Source: Hedera helix (lineage: Eukaryota > Streptophyta > Magnoliopsida > Apiales > Araliaceae). From it: DNA of 64,000 bases. Positions within the stretch are counted from its first letter, which is position 1. Every line of letters starts with the position of its first letter. The stretch lies in contig OX359283.1 in the NCBI GenBank assembly GCA_947179155.2, positions 11,271,847 through 11,335,846 of the forward strand. Reading direction: 5' to 3'. Shown here piece by piece: positions 1-11,109 of the stretch. Position numbers and translations under genes: made by a program. Under the pieces are notes generated by a model. The model made no database searches, had not been told where the DNA came from, and was given only the letters and a program-made list of their open reading frames with translations.

Positions 1-666
1 ACATCCACTAATACTACAAAAGAAGTTCCAATTTCATCGCAAAGCTTTTGCGAAATCTGCATGGAAAACAGAGAAATCTGGCAAATGTTCGTAAACAGTA
101 CATGCTCTCACTTCTTTTGTTATGATTGCACAAGCGAACACATCATATCAAAGATTCAAGATAGCGCAAGTATTGTTACTTGCCCAGGAGTAAATTGCAA
201 CGCCACGCTAGATTCAGGCGCTTGTAGATGGATGATTCCTAAAGACATCCTTATTCGCTGGGATGAATCTATATGCAAGTCTCTAATTCAAGAATCTGAG
301 AAAGTGTACTGTCCTTTCAAGGACTGTTTAGCCATGTTGGTTAATGATTCCCCGCAAGTCATTACGGAAACCAAGTGCCCTGTATGCCAGAGAACGTTCT
401 GTGCACGGTGCCATGTCCCGTGGCATTCAGAGTTTACATGCAATGAGTTCCTGACGCTGAACGGGAAAAAGAAAGGGGGAGTAGATCTATTGGTTGAAAA
501 GCTTGCTAAGAAGAAAAAGTGGAGGAAGTGTCCCAGCTGCAAATTCTACGTTGAAAGAAATCAGGGTTGTTTGCATATTACTTGCAGGTGTGCGTTTGAA
601 TTCTGCTATAGGTGTGGATCGAAGTGGAGTTCAAAACATGGAAGCTGCAGCGCGAAAAATAGCTAG
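1..666 (+). CDS. RBR (RING1-IBR-RING2) E3 ubiquitin ligase, copy A, 5'-truncated by window edge
   Basis: The frame is open from base 1 and ends at TAG 664-666, so the true start lies outside the window; the ATG at 61 is internal, because the first RING1 pair (CEIC) is encoded just before it. Counting from that Met, RING1 ligands continue as C15, H17, C20, C23, C41 and C46. The IBR has C84, C89, C106, C109, C114, C117, H122 and C127. RING2 has C157, C160, C175, C177, C182, C185, H193 and C196. C170, in NQGCLHITC, matches the position of the catalytic Cys that takes ubiquitin as a thioester in RBR ligases. All key residues are present and the protein ends shortly after RING2, as in RNF144-like plant RBRs. 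Its substrate and E2 cannot be inferred. A diverged paralogue starts at the right edge. Confidence 0.9.
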   Translation, partial: TSTNTTKEVPISSQSFCEICMENREIWQMFVNSTCSHFFCYDCTSEHIISKIQDSASIVTCPGVNCNATLDSGACRWMIPKDILIRWDESICKSLIQESEKVYCPFKDCLAMLVNDSPQVITETKCPVCQRTFCARCHVPWHSEFTCNEFLTLNGKKKGGVDLLVEKLAKKKKWRKCPSCKFYVERNQGCLHITCRCAFEFCYRCGSKWSSKHGSCSAKNS

Positions 667-1051
667 TTGTTGGTTGTAATTGAAGTAGAGAGACTAGCTA
701 GTATATGGAAGAACTATCAGTTGTTGTGCGTAGTTTGAAAATTCAAGGCGTGTTATATAAAGAAATGAAACATTGGATATCATCAAAAAACTATAGTGCA
801 TGTGCAGCTTGATTTTGAACATATGGTTTGAATAACAACAACATATTATTGGGAAAAATGCAATCAACATCTTTATGTTTTAGTGTGGTTCTGCATTTTC
901 AAGAAATAGGCCATTAACGCTCCTTTTTGTGACGGGAGTCGTTCGCCTGCACAAGAAATAAACTGATGGCCCAATTGTGGTTTGCGTTGGAGAAATGTTT
1001 TTGATGTACGAGCAAGTGAACTTGCATTGTTTAAGGTTTATGTTAATAATA
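667..1051 (+). other. 3' flank / probable 3' UTR of RBR copy A
   Basis: No coding potential. An AATAAA hexamer lies at 957-962, about 290 bp after the stop, and is a plausible polyadenylation signal for the RBR gene. The stretch ends at the 8-bp target-site duplication of the hAT-like element. Confidence 0.4.
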
Positions 1052-1917
1052 GAGGTTCTCAGTGGCGGAACCAGGAAGTTTTTAAAGGGGGGTCAAAATA
1101 CATTAGTAAAAAAAATTTATTTATTGACGCTTGGAGTGCTTCAATCGATATACCAATGTAAAAGTCATATTTCTTCTTGTTTCAATCAATTATGATGGTT
1201 ATCGGAGTAGTTTTACTTTCACATTCAAAAACAAATGAGCCTATTTTGGTAATAAATAAAAAACAAAACAAAAAACTTTCAAAAATCAAACTAACAAACT
1301 AGTTGTTTATATAAAAATTTGATATGCAACTCCTTGAGTTTCTTCCTTCACAAAAGACTTGAAATGATCCAATATCATGAATTGACAAAATATCATTATA
1401 TTTGACTACTGCTCCAAACATGACATAAGACGTCCATATTAATTATGTTAATCTTAATATAATAACTTCAAAATTATGTTTAGAACATGAAAATTTATAG
1501 AGAAAAAAAAAACAATTTAAAAGTTATTATAAGAATGTAAAAAATCTTAAGAAACATAATTACAATTATATATGCTCAAGAGAAATCTAATATCAAATCT
1601 AATGTATTGGAGTCTTAATAAATCTCTTACGCTAACATATTTAATTAGATCCTAATTATTTTTCAAAATACATTTTAAAATCCTAAATAGTTTAAGAGGC
1701 ATCTGAGCTATAATATGCATTGGAGGGGTTGATGACCTATATATGGTTTATGTATTTTATTATTGACATAATAATTAAATAGGGTGCATGAATTAATAAT
1801 AAGTGCATGTATATGCTCAAAACTTGAATACCACTCAACTTGTAAATTCTGGTATGGTCGATTATTAACAAAAAAATAATGAATTAAATGGTAAGAAAAC
1901 TAGTATTAAATAATGTA

Positions 1918-1989
1918 GTGACATCCCAAGAATTGAACTTGAGACCTCTTGCACCTTAAGCAAAAATTATACCACTAGACCAAATGCAC
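1918..1989 (-). pseudogene. tRNA-Pro-like pseudogene 1 inside the hAT-like element
   Basis: Read on the - strand, this 72-nt stretch follows plant tRNA-Pro almost base for base in memory comparison. It has the D-arm/A-box region TTTGGTCTAGTGGTAT, an anticodon-arm region GCTTAAGGTGC (AGG changed to AAG), and the T-arm/B-box AGTTCAATTC. The acceptor stem is badly mismatched, so a functional tRNA is unlikely. It could instead be the head of a tRNA-derived repeat. Confidence 0.6.
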
Positions 1990-2072
1990 ATATGCTGATT
2001 CTTAGGAGTTCTAAATTTGTAACTAAAAACATAATGAATTAAATGGTAAGAAAACATGTATGGAATAATATA

Positions 2073-2148
2073 GTGTCATTCTGAGGAATTGAACTCGAGA
2101 CCTTTCGCACCCTTGTAAACAAGCATCATACCACCAGACCAAATAGAC
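2073..2148 (-). pseudogene. tRNA-Pro-like pseudogene 2 inside the hAT-like element
   Basis: Second copy, about 155 bp from the first, in the same orientation. The - strand shows ATTTGGTCTGGTGGTATGAT at the A box, GGGTGCGAAAGGTC after the anticodon arm, and GAGTTCAATTC at the B box. About three extra bases lie in the anticodon arm. The surrounding sequence (AATTAAATGGTAAGAAAAC upstream, CATATG downstream) is also shared with copy 1, so the two arose by segmental tandem duplication. Confidence 0.6.
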
Positions 2149-2249
2149 ATATGGTCAATTTTTATATACATATATATGTGTGTTAACCTCCGGATTAGGG
2201 GGGTCATATGACCCCCCTAGACCCCCCTGCTTCCGCCATTGGAGGTTCT

Positions 2250-2584
2250 AGAGTATAGAGACATAGTGATTACCCTTCCCCTGATGCATGAGGTTCTATT
2301 TATAGGAGTGGATCATGGTTGAAGTCACGCAACTCCTCTCATGTGCACGTGTCATTGCCCACGTATCGAGCTACCCTGGGGGTTGGTTAAGAATAGCCTT
2401 ATTTACTTTTGACATGGACATGTGTTTACGGTGCTTTTCATTAAATGCTCATGCACTGCAAGTGGTTGTTAGACCACATGGGTGTAGTATTTTGGATCTG
2501 CCCTAAAGGCCGTAGGGTGCTTAATGGTATGAAGTCCCTAGAAAATGTTATGTCCAAACAAGGCCATGAGATCATCTATAATTA
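2250..2584. other. Intergenic, no gene recognised
   Basis: The stretch between two mobile elements includes a 63-codon open frame (2315-2506) that matches no family I recognise and has no supporting context. I see nothing functional here. Confidence 0.4.
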
Positions 2585-3813
2585 AAATTCTATATTTCTC
2601 TGTGTCGAGATATATGACGATAGTTTTTAAGGTTTATGGCGACGGTAAGTCATGCCCAATAGGTCGGACTGGCCAGGGCCTGCTAGGCCTTTGCCGTTGA
2701 TCAGGCCAGGCCAGACCTTTAACTTTCGACCTGAAAGTCAGGCCAGACTAGACTTAACACTTAAAAAGGGGGGCCTCTTGAGGCCTGAAGGCCAGACCAG
2801 GCCAGGCCTTGGGCTGGGCCAAGCCAATATAGTCCATTCACTTTTTTTTAGTACTTTTAAATAATATAGAAACACCAATTAAAATTTTAAACTTGATTGA
2901 TGTATTAATTAAAAGTAATGTATTACAAGTTACAACTTATAAATTATAAAAAATATATAATTAAAAGTTTGTAACTTTAAAGTATAACTTAAACGATAAT
3001 CAAGAACGAGTCAGTTATAAATATTTGTCATCAATTTTTTTTTTTTAAAGTCTTCAAATCTTCAAAAAAATATTTGTCTTTGAATCTTCATGAAATATAT
3101 CATCAAATCTTTATAAACTATATCTTCAAATTTTTCACTATAGTTAGACTAATTTCGTGATTTGTCCCATAGGATAATGACAACTTCGGCCTCAGATTAT
3201 ATATATATATACTGTACTAATATATTAGAATGACGAAAAACACTTATATAGTTGCATATTATCATCTAATTTGATTCTAAAATATTAAAATATGCATAAA
3301 ATTGCATGATTTAATTAATTAAACAGGGTGCATCAAATTGCAATTGACTTTACATGTTGGAAATACAAGCATATACATGTAATATATATTTATGGTACCA
3401 ACTACAATCCAATCAAGCATGCATGCACGGATGCACCTTCTCTTATTTTTCTGTTATCGTTGGCACTTGACATGTGGGATAATGGCAGGCCGGACTAGGC
3501 TTTGGATCAACCAGGCCAGATCAGGCCTCAAGCCAAGCTAGGCCGCAGGTTGGGCCAGGCCTCAGGCTTCAGGCAGGCTAAGCCAGGCTAGATCTAAGAC
3601 AAAAAAAAAAAAAATGGTCTGTTTGTACCCTGGTAGGCCTATCCGATCTAAGCCTTGACCAGATCAGGCCACAGGCCATTTGTGCATCACTAGCGACGGT
3701 ATGTCCCGTCACCATAGCCCTACAAAAAAATAGGACTATGGTGACGGTACATATCGTTGTCATATACCCTAAAAATCGTTGTCGTAGACCCGACACAGAG
3801 AAACATAGAATTT
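2585..3813. mobile_element. Foldback (long inverted repeat) element, interrupted
   Basis: The left arm (2585-2646) and the right arm read in reverse complement from 3813 share AAATTCTAT.TTTCTCTGTG, then GTTTTTAAGG versus ATTTTTAGGG, and ACGGTA/GACGG blocks. The right arm itself contains a perfect 12-bp hairpin (CCGTCACCATAG with CTATGGTGACGG, 3706-3754) around TACAAAAAAAT. The arms are separated only because a second element (2647-3692) sits in the left arm. CACTA-like or Mutator-like MITE origin is possible; I cannot choose between them, and no clean outer TSD was found. Confidence 0.5.
2647..3692. mobile_element. GGCC-rich hAT-like insertion within the foldback element
   Basis: Flanked by the perfect 8-bp repeat GCGACGGT (2639-2646 and 3693-3700). 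The ends are degenerate inverted repeats: left AAGTCATGCCCAATAGG, right reverse-complemented TAGTGATGCACAAATGG. Both subterminal regions (2660-2825 and 3485-3690) are packed with variants of GGCCAGGCC/GGCCTGA, as in many hAT-type non-autonomous elements. The middle is plain AT-rich DNA without a frame. Confidence 0.62.
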
Positions 3814-3837
3814 GGTTACAGTGGATCTCTCCCCTCG

Positions 3838-3856
3838 CCCCCCCCCCCCCCCCCCC
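3838..3856 (+). repeat. Poly(C) tract, 19 bp
   Basis: Uninterrupted C run just outside the right arm of the foldback element. Its exact length may be a sequencing artefact. Confidence 0.7.
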
Positions 3857-4183
3857 AACAAGGTAAATCTGTGTAGTACAATATAATTTTTAGCTTGTTG
3901 CAAAGCTATATAAGGTGGATCAACTAAGTTAACCTCTCTTTTGATTTTATATCACCTTATGGGGTCTTTTTCCATGAGCACTATCATTGTGCTTTTTTTT
4001 CTTGTACTTGTATCTTTTTCTTGTTTTTAATAGGCCTTTTTCTTCTTCCATGGGACTTTGAACTCTCTTTTCATTTTATTCTTAATCTACTATGATACGA
4101 CATCAATTTCCAATTTCTATATGATACTACTATTTCCATCTTAATTTTGGAGTTTGCACTATTGACTTCAAAAAACCTATTAG
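3857..4183. other. AT-rich spacer, nothing recognised
   Basis: Pyrimidine-rich sequence between the poly(C) tract and the start of the SIRE-type LTR. No frame, repeat or regulatory motif that I can support. Confidence 0.4.
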
Positions 4184-4770
4184 TGATAGTATTTGCATTT
4201 ATGCTTATCAGCTATTTGATTTAATGATGTCAAATAGCTTAATGTATATTTGTATGAACCAGTATGAATTGTACAGTCCTTGTGAAAAGATTATATGTAA
4301 AATGTCTTAGAGATCAAATATGTTAAATTAAACTATTTCGCAGAGTTAAGTTATGTTAGCCAGTCTATAAGATCGTCGAACAGAAGATTTAGTCACTCTT
4401 AGATCGTAAAGTGGACGTACTAAGGCAATTTGGCAGAACGTTTAATAGAAATCAAAGACTCTAAGTTCGCAGAGTAAACTGATGTACTCTAAAATCGTAG
4501 AGTAACTCCAAAATATAGAGCGACACGTATCAGTCGTAGAGTAAAATTGCAAAGCCACTACAATTGTAAAGTGAAAAGAGTAGAGTTAAGTCAATCTACT
4601 ATCTGAGGATTGACTCTATGATTTTACACCACGAAAATCGTATAGTGCAACTCCTGATATGTCAATGGCATTCTGTGACAAGGATTAGAAGCTTCTTTAA
4701 CACACAACCCTCCTGAATATACTCAAGTGTTTTGATGATGAGGATAGATGTTTAATCAACTTTACCCCAG

Positions 4771-7120
4771 CGTAATAGATTCAACGGCACACTTGCATGA
4801 AATGGTCGTTGCCTAAATCATTCTAGCGAAGTTGAAGGTGGATTACACTAGCGACACCGCGACCCGTTGCTTATAAGAAAGTAGGAACATTGGCATAATC
4901 GGCAGTGCAATGTAAAAGATGGTAGAAGAAACTCTAGATTGAAGTTTGATAAATAAGGATTTGAATGCCACAAAATAATCAAAATAAGTTCATGAAGTTC
5001 TTAAAAGAACCAAATATAGAATACTCTTATAAGTAATCTAAAAAAATGAATATTATTGATTGAATTTGAATTGTTTAATAATGATCAGCTATGCCCCTTA
5101 TTTATACTAGTACATGGGGTCTAATTATGGTAATGAAAACCCTAAAAACAAAACCCTAAAAGAAGTCTCTAAAATTATATTTAAAACAAATCAAAAACAC
5201 CTACCTAAAATCACGCTAAATTACCTAAAACAAAATAAAACTAAAATACATAATAAGCTGCCAAAAATTTTAATAGCACAATCTTGACAAATGCAGCTCA
5301 TAATTGCTGAAATCTTGTGCCTTCTTCTAAAGCTGATGTTTGTCATGTGGATTAGACCTCATTGGGCTATCAAAATAGACTTCATGCTTATGCCAATTGA
5401 TGTCTCTAAGTCACGCCACTAGCTGGCCCACTCAAGCTGCTGAGAGGTCCACTAAAGGCTACTGGAACAAGCTAATTGGTGCACTAATTTGGGCTTGCTT
5501 GTTGGATTTAATTATGATGCCTTCCTTTGTTAGACTTACGCATCTTGGGCTACTAAATTGGCATTTTAGTTACCTGAATTGGCCTTCTAGCTGCCACCAT
5601 TTAAAGATAAATGGGTTGCCAAGCTTCTACAAGTATAATCTAGAATTGGGCTGGTTTTACCTAGCTTGAACTGAAAAGTTTTAAGGCCTGAAATGATGCT
5701 GCTAGAAATTCCGTGCAGGCTGTTATTATCGGATTCCTAAAATGCTATAATTATAAAGCAGGATTGGGCTAGTTTTTGGACCATTTTAACTCCCACGCAA
5801 TCATCCATTGAATATATGACTTGAAGCTTGATTCTAGTTGCTCTGGGCTGCCCTTTTTAGGCCTTAATTTGAAGTGTTTATGGGCTGCTGATTTGTAGCT
5901 AGTATTAGGCTCTGAAATTAACTTAATTTTTCCCTTGTTTTCTTTAGCCTAAGCTTTAGCCATGTGAACTGGATCAACCCAAACTTGAATAACCTTGTCC
6001 TCCTTTGGATCATCAGTTGTAGCCTTGTTTTCAACTTGGATTGGATTAGTAACTAGAATAACATCAATCTTATTAGTAATCTGATCTTCAATAATCATAA
6101 CCTTACCCAAGTTCTCATTAGTTTCCTTATTTACTTGATGACCAGTGTTGTTAGCTTGTGTAGGAGCCTCAATAACTTAGATAAAATAAGCCTTATCCTC
6201 ACTTACTGTAGCCTCAGCCAGGATCATATCATTCCCCTCCTCTTGAAGAGGGTATGTCTTCAAATCCAACCGGTAGGCATTGTCGATGACGCTCTCAATT
6301 CTCTGTTGCACTTGATCATCTTATTTTACCTGCATACCTTCAAAGAACTTCTCGATATACTTTGCCATATTCTTGTCAAACATAGAGAAAGATTCATCCA
6401 ATCTGACTTTCCAATACATAACTCATTCCCTCCTATACACAATAGGATTAGTGTGTGGTCGCACCCCAGAAGCAATTTCCAATCTATCAAAACCCCTTTA
6501 TAAAGCTTCACAAACTCCTCCTTGAACATATAAACCTCTGCCATAATATTAGCCCTAGACTCCCTAGGCCGAGTTTGCATCCTCCTACGTACAATAGGAG
6601 TATTTGAAGGCGGCGTCCTGCGTACGAGCTCTAGCCCATAAAATTGCCAACGACTTTGCTTATACTCCTCATCCCATGTGTTACACCTATAATAGTCACG
6701 GGTTAGGGAATCAAAATGAACACGAGTTGTGCGTCTTGGTTCACGAAAGTTGTGGTTAAAATCGGATGAATAGCCAAAATCGAAAGATAACATATTATAA
6801 AAATATGTGGAATCCAACGTACAAAATTGAGGGTATAAAACTCATGGATTGATAGAGTTGGTACCAAATGATAGAGTTGGTAAACTAGTTCTGAATACCA
6901 AATGATAGAAACTTCACTGTACAAAGTTGATGAAGTTGCCCAAGAATGTTTATAGAACATGTTGATTGTGGCATCTTCTACCTTGCACTGCTGATTGTAC
7001 CAAGGTTTCTGCTTCAATATAAGTAACAAGCCGCAATGTTGCTAGTGTAATCCACCTTCAACCTTACTTGAATGATCCGGGAGATGACCACCTCAAGCAA
7101 ACGTGTCGTGAAGCCCATCA
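4771..7120. mobile_element. Element with ~170-bp terminal inverted repeats (Mutator-like?) inside the SIRE 5' LTR
   Basis: The left end (4783-4935) is the inverted counterpart of the right end (6960-7112). Both contain GTTGAAGGTGGATTACACTA, then a CGGC.GTTGCTTATA-like block, then ATTGG.ATAATCGGCAGTGCAA in diverged form. The 3' LTR has an uninterrupted version of this site (60345-60370), which proves an insertion. Long TIRs suggest a Mutator-like element, but I could not read a 9-10-bp TSD. The - strand interior has retroelement-like coding debris and an LTR-like TATA segment near 5100, so a rearranged Gypsy element is the alternative. Confidence 0.5.
5950..6817 (-). pseudogene. Gypsy-like coding debris on - strand
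   Basis: A 163-codon frame (6817-6326) begins after the right inverted repeat and includes an Arg-rich stretch (RRRMQTRPRESRANIMAEV) that resembles the N-terminus of a plant gag-type protein. It is followed, in another frame, by VIDNAYRLDL...QEEGNDMI, like the C-terminal tail of some plant Gypsy integrases. Gag-like and integrase-tail-like pieces lying together imply that the whole pol centre was deleted. The identification is tentative. Confidence 0.33.
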
Positions 7121-7958
7121 CAATGACTATATTTGGTAAAAACTAGGTGCACAATTGCTATTGCACCAAATAGTGTTATAACATTATTGACTTAATGGAC
7201 AATTATAGCAGACTACTCGTTAGAGTCATAAGGCTTTTATGTTCTAGACAACTAGGAGCAACAATAACTTTCAATTGGCAAATTCCAAAGAAAATTTGTA
7301 AAAGGATTGCTACTTCAAACATAATAACCATCGATCGACAAGATCTAAGCTAAAAGTTCAAGTGTTCTGAAACTATTCCACCCTACGATCCAAAGCTCCA
7401 CTCTACATTTTAAAAAGAAAAAAAATTGATCAAGCTGCTAAATCATTCATAAAGAACTTAAAGCTACTTAGTAGCACCCCAAACAACATTCTTACAACCC
7501 ATTTTAGATCTTAGTGATCTACTAATAAATTAATTCTTAGTGACTTGCTTGATTTTAAGTGAATCAATCTCTGTGTGATATTAAGTCTTAGTGACTTATG
7601 TGATTCGTAGTGAATCACTTTGTTGTATTTATTCTAAGTGAACCAAATTTGTGTAACCACCTATCCTTAATGGATCATCCCTGCTTTTGGAGTGAAAGAG
7701 AGGACTGTGAGACTTTTGGATTCCGAACCTCTTAAAATTGTTGTGTCTATTTGCTACTTTATAACTACTTATATAACTGCAATATTTGTTGTGACTTCTT
7801 TCCCCAATATCAACTGTGGTCTTTAAAAAATCTTTGAAAGGTATTTATAAAATACATATTCCGTTGTACTTAACTAAACAAGTTATCTAATTAATTAATT
7901 TGGTAAACAATTTTAATTTGAGATTCTTAACTCTTTTGTGCCATTTTGGAATAATAAG

Positions 7959-7970
7959 TGGTATCAAAGC
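7959..7970 (+). other. Primer binding site (initiator tRNA-Met type) of SIRE element
   Basis: TGGTATCAAAGC lies 2 bp after the LTR end and differs by one base from the standard plant PBS TGGTATCAGAGC. It primes minus-strand synthesis in intact relatives. Confidence 0.8.
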
Positions 7971-8012
7971 TTTGTTCTCATTAGAACTTTCTTTACAAGT
8001 TGAGTAGATCCA

Positions 8013-8368
8013 ATGACACACAACAAAACTAGTTTTGAGCTTGGTGGTGAAAACAAGTCACCGCTATACAACTAAGATAAGTTTTTTAACTGAAATGTTT
8101 GAATGCAGGCATACATGAATGCTACAGATGATAAGCTTTTTAATGCAGTACTAAATGGTCTAAAAATTCCTACAAAGCTAGCCACATCATCTAAATATCT
8201 AAACAAAGTTGCTGTCAAACAGAGCATCGAGTATACAGAAAACGAAAAAAAGTTCACGGCACTCAACAAACAAGTCAAAAATATCTTGTTCGAGGCTTTT
8301 AAGGATGAATTATTCGAAAATGTAGTAAATTACAAAACTGCTAAAAAAGTATAGGAAGCTCTCATAGT
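8013..8368 (+). pseudogene. SIRE gag, N-terminal part
   Basis: Starts at ATG 8013 just after the leader. Early stops are followed by an open stretch from 8103: MQAYMNATDDKLFNAVLNG, then LNKQVKNILFEAF and ELFENVVNYKTAKKV. This is the SIRE gag pattern, in which a W-type core is followed by A-K-E-x-W-E. Gag forms the particle shell around the RNA. The frame is cut at 8368 by the 12.3-kb LTR element and resumes at 20713. Confidence 0.7.
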
Positions 8369-8989
8369 TATGATATCCCAAATAATTATAAGGCTAGTAA
8401 ATATGAATAATGCAATTGTAGTGTATGATGATCCTTATAAAAGGAAATTGAAGGATAACCATGGAAGTAAAAATAAGGTTAAGATGTAAAACCTAGAATT
8501 GGAAAAGAGTAGTGTATAGAGAAATGACAAATTTTTTATTATTAATGTGGTAGAAAGAACATATGTGATCTAATATGTGTGATAATGTAAAAGAGACTTT
8601 TGTTGTAAAAGACTCTAAGTAAGTTATGAAGAGATGTTAGTTGATCAATCATTAAAGCAAGGTATTTTAATGAATCAATGGATAATTAATTTATAATAAG
8701 AGATAAGTTACTACCGTTAAATGAAAATAAAAGAGAATTTAATGTATATAATAAAGATGATAAAGAGTAAGAAATGAGAAATAAAGAGTAGCAATAAGAA
8801 GACTTCGATAGATGGAGTCTTCTGACTAAAAAGAGGAATGTTATAATATAAGATTGTGGAAAAATTTACGAGTATTCGTATGTATGTGATATTTTAGACA
8901 AGAAAGTGGGAATGAGATGATGATAGGAAGCGAGAGGTGAAGCGTTGGAGATACAAAAGGTTATAATCAATTGTAAATAGGACGTATTA

Positions 8990-10556
8990 TGTCCTAAACT
9001 ATGTGCTATGTGATTTTCAATGTGTAAAATTTTGTGTTTTGGTTCAAGTATTCAACTTTAACACTTGTAAAAATCAAAAAGTTATTTTTAGGGTTTGAGA
9101 AAACTTAAACCCTAAGGGTTAGAAAACCTAAAATTTAATAGTTGAACCCTAAGGGTTAGAAAACCTAAAAATTACTATTCATAGAGACAAAAATAATACG
9201 AGCATAATATAAAAATTATAAGAGTAGAATATGAGAATAATACAAAAATTATACGGTAGAAATACAAAAAGTTAAAGTATGAAAGTAAAATCAACAATAG
9301 TGGCTAGTTGAAATCAAACTAGAAAGCCAACTAGTTTGGTTAGTAATGAACTAGACGACTAACTAGTTTGGTTGGAAATGAACTAGATTAATTGGTAGTA
9401 AACTAAGTTATGTGATAATCTAGTTTTAATCAAACTAGAAAACAAATTAAGTTTGGTGTAACTAAGTTAGAGGAACTAAATTGTGGCTAACTAAGTCAGG
9501 CTTAAATAGTTTGGTTACAAATGTAAAGAGTTTGATGGCAAGATTAGTATTATGAAAGTGTAGAATAGTTATATAATTTGTAAGTATGTTTTTGGCTAGC
9601 AATTTTGGATGCAAAATTGGACTTGGCTTATTTAATGTGGCCTCTTGAGAGCCAAGTGTTCCTAACTGAGGTTACTAATCACCAATTAACTAATTAAGTA
9701 AAGATTAATTGTAATAAATTAAGTTCCTTAAAGCATGTAAGTAAGATTAACAATAAAAATAATTAAGGTTAAGTAAAGTTAGCATTAATTGAGTTGCTGA
9801 TTCACCATGGTGACTAACTATGGTGAGTTGCCAAAATGATGATGAGTTATTAGATATTCAATGATATTATCATAATATCATCAAAGAGTGTTATGCCTTT
9901 TAATTTGATCTAATTTAGAATTGTTAAACATTAAAACAATATTAATAAAGAACTATATATCTGAATGAGGATATTAAATAACGTTGTGAGGGTTGTAAGA
10001 ACAAAGATCTAGCACCGATGAAGAAACCAAATTCATCTCAAGGTTTCTCTGTTCTAAGTACAAGTATGTTATTAATATTGTGATTTTCAGATAAATAGAA
10101 AATATCAATATGAAGAGATATCTCTATAAAGATATATATCTAAGTAAGGCTATTGAATAATATGGGGAGTTCTGTAAGAAAATGAATCTTGTCATGGATA
10201 AAGATGCAAATATTTTTCGTAAGATTCTTTCGTTCCAAGAATAATCCTATTGTTAATGCTGTGAACCTTGGATATATTGAAGTATAAAATGTCAAAATCT
10301 TAAGGTTAAAAATTGACCGACATATATGGTGTTATCTGTGTATACGGATGAACTGCAAGTAGATACTTGTAGAAAGGATGAGATCAAAACCAAATTACAA
10401 TTCAGGGATTAAGTTTAAAGAATTTTTTAAAGAATTGTCTGTAATAGACTAGTATAATCAATATAATTATGAAATTATTGGTTAAGTTACAAGTAAAGAG
10501 AAGTACAAGTTAGCAACGGGTCCAGGCCGCGAGTGCTCGGATTTGGGGGTGTGACA
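8990..10556 (-). mobile_element. Foreign segment replacing part of the LARD 5' LTR (possible solo LTR)
   Basis: The two LARD LTRs agree up to TATTATG(T) at about 8990 and again from CTATGTGTGAAAC at 10557, but the DNA between is unrelated to 16370-17480 of the 3' copy. The segment starts TGTCCTAAAC and ends GGGGGTGTGACA. Reverse-complemented, it begins TGTCACACCCCCAAATCC, like a Tekay-type LTR start. There is no TSD, and about 1.1 kb of the original LTR is gone, so insertion was accompanied by deletion. Confidence 0.45.
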
Positions 10557-11109
10557 CTATGTGTGAAACAAGAAAGAAAAATCAAGAAAATGGTTTTAAT
10601 TAAATTAATTTAAAGAAAATGTAATTAAAGTTTGGGTTATTGGATAATCAAGTTAATGTGTAAACCTTATATGACATTATAAGAGGCCCAATAAAATCTA
10701 TGGAATTAAGCCTCATGAAAAATATAAATGAATTAATTAAATGATTAGTGAATTAGCACAAGTGTTATGGGTAATTTTAGACAAATGTGGAAAGTAAACA
10801 AAGCACAATGATATGTTTAAAATGTGTTTTGTATGGAATAATTAATTGGCTTAATTTAAAATAAAAGAAGCCCAATGAGAATTCATTTTAGTAGCCCAAA
10901 TAATTGGTCATGTGTTAGGATGATGGTATATATATATATAATGTAACATGTGTTAGTAAAATAGTTATGGTTAATATTTGACCATACTCGGGTTAATTGT
11001 AAAAAAAATATAAATGTAAATGCGTATATGTATAATTAAATGTGTTGGGAAAATAATGTATATATATGTATGTTGATGTATATTGCATGTATACAATTTG
11101 AAAGAAAAG

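Larger units (their letters stand above)
1060..2241. mobile_element. Non-autonomous hAT-like DNA transposon
   Basis: The ends are inverted repeats: the left starts CAGTGGCGGAACCAGG and the right, reverse-complemented, starts CAATGGCGGAAGCAGG (14 of 16 match). It is flanked by a perfect 8-bp direct repeat GAGGTTCT (1052-1059 and 2242-2249), the TSD length typical of hAT elements. Both subterminal regions carry G6/C6 runs (GGGGGGTC). It is 1182 bp long with no transposase frame, so it would depend on a transposase supplied in trans. Its interior holds two tRNA-like stretches inside an imperfect ~154-bp tandem duplication. Confidence 0.82.
4184..7956 (+). repeat. 5' LTR of SIRE-type element (split)
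   Basis: Bases 4184-4770 and 7121-7956 align to the 3' LTR at 59774-61226, with shared blocks such as GAATTGTACAGTCCTTGTGAA, CCCCAATATCA and TATTTATAAAATA. The LTR end reads AATAATA, against AATAACA in the 3' copy. An inverted-repeat element interrupts it. The LTR is rich in variants of ATCGTAGAGT. Divergence from the 3' LTR is high by eye, so the insertion is old. Confidence 0.8.

Noticed and set aside
2652..2864. Pro/Arg-rich 70-codon frame
   Set aside because: It is the translation of the GGCC-rich subterminal repeats of a hAT-like element.
3838..3856. Poly(C) and poly(G) (11625-11642) as G-quadruplex regulatory sites
   Set aside because: Both are single homopolymer runs, absent from the sister LTR in the second case, and may be sequencing or slippage artefacts.
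5397..5669. 90-codon open frame
   Set aside because: No recognisable domain; it lies inside the inverted-repeat element in an LTR-like region with no supporting start context or homologous copy.
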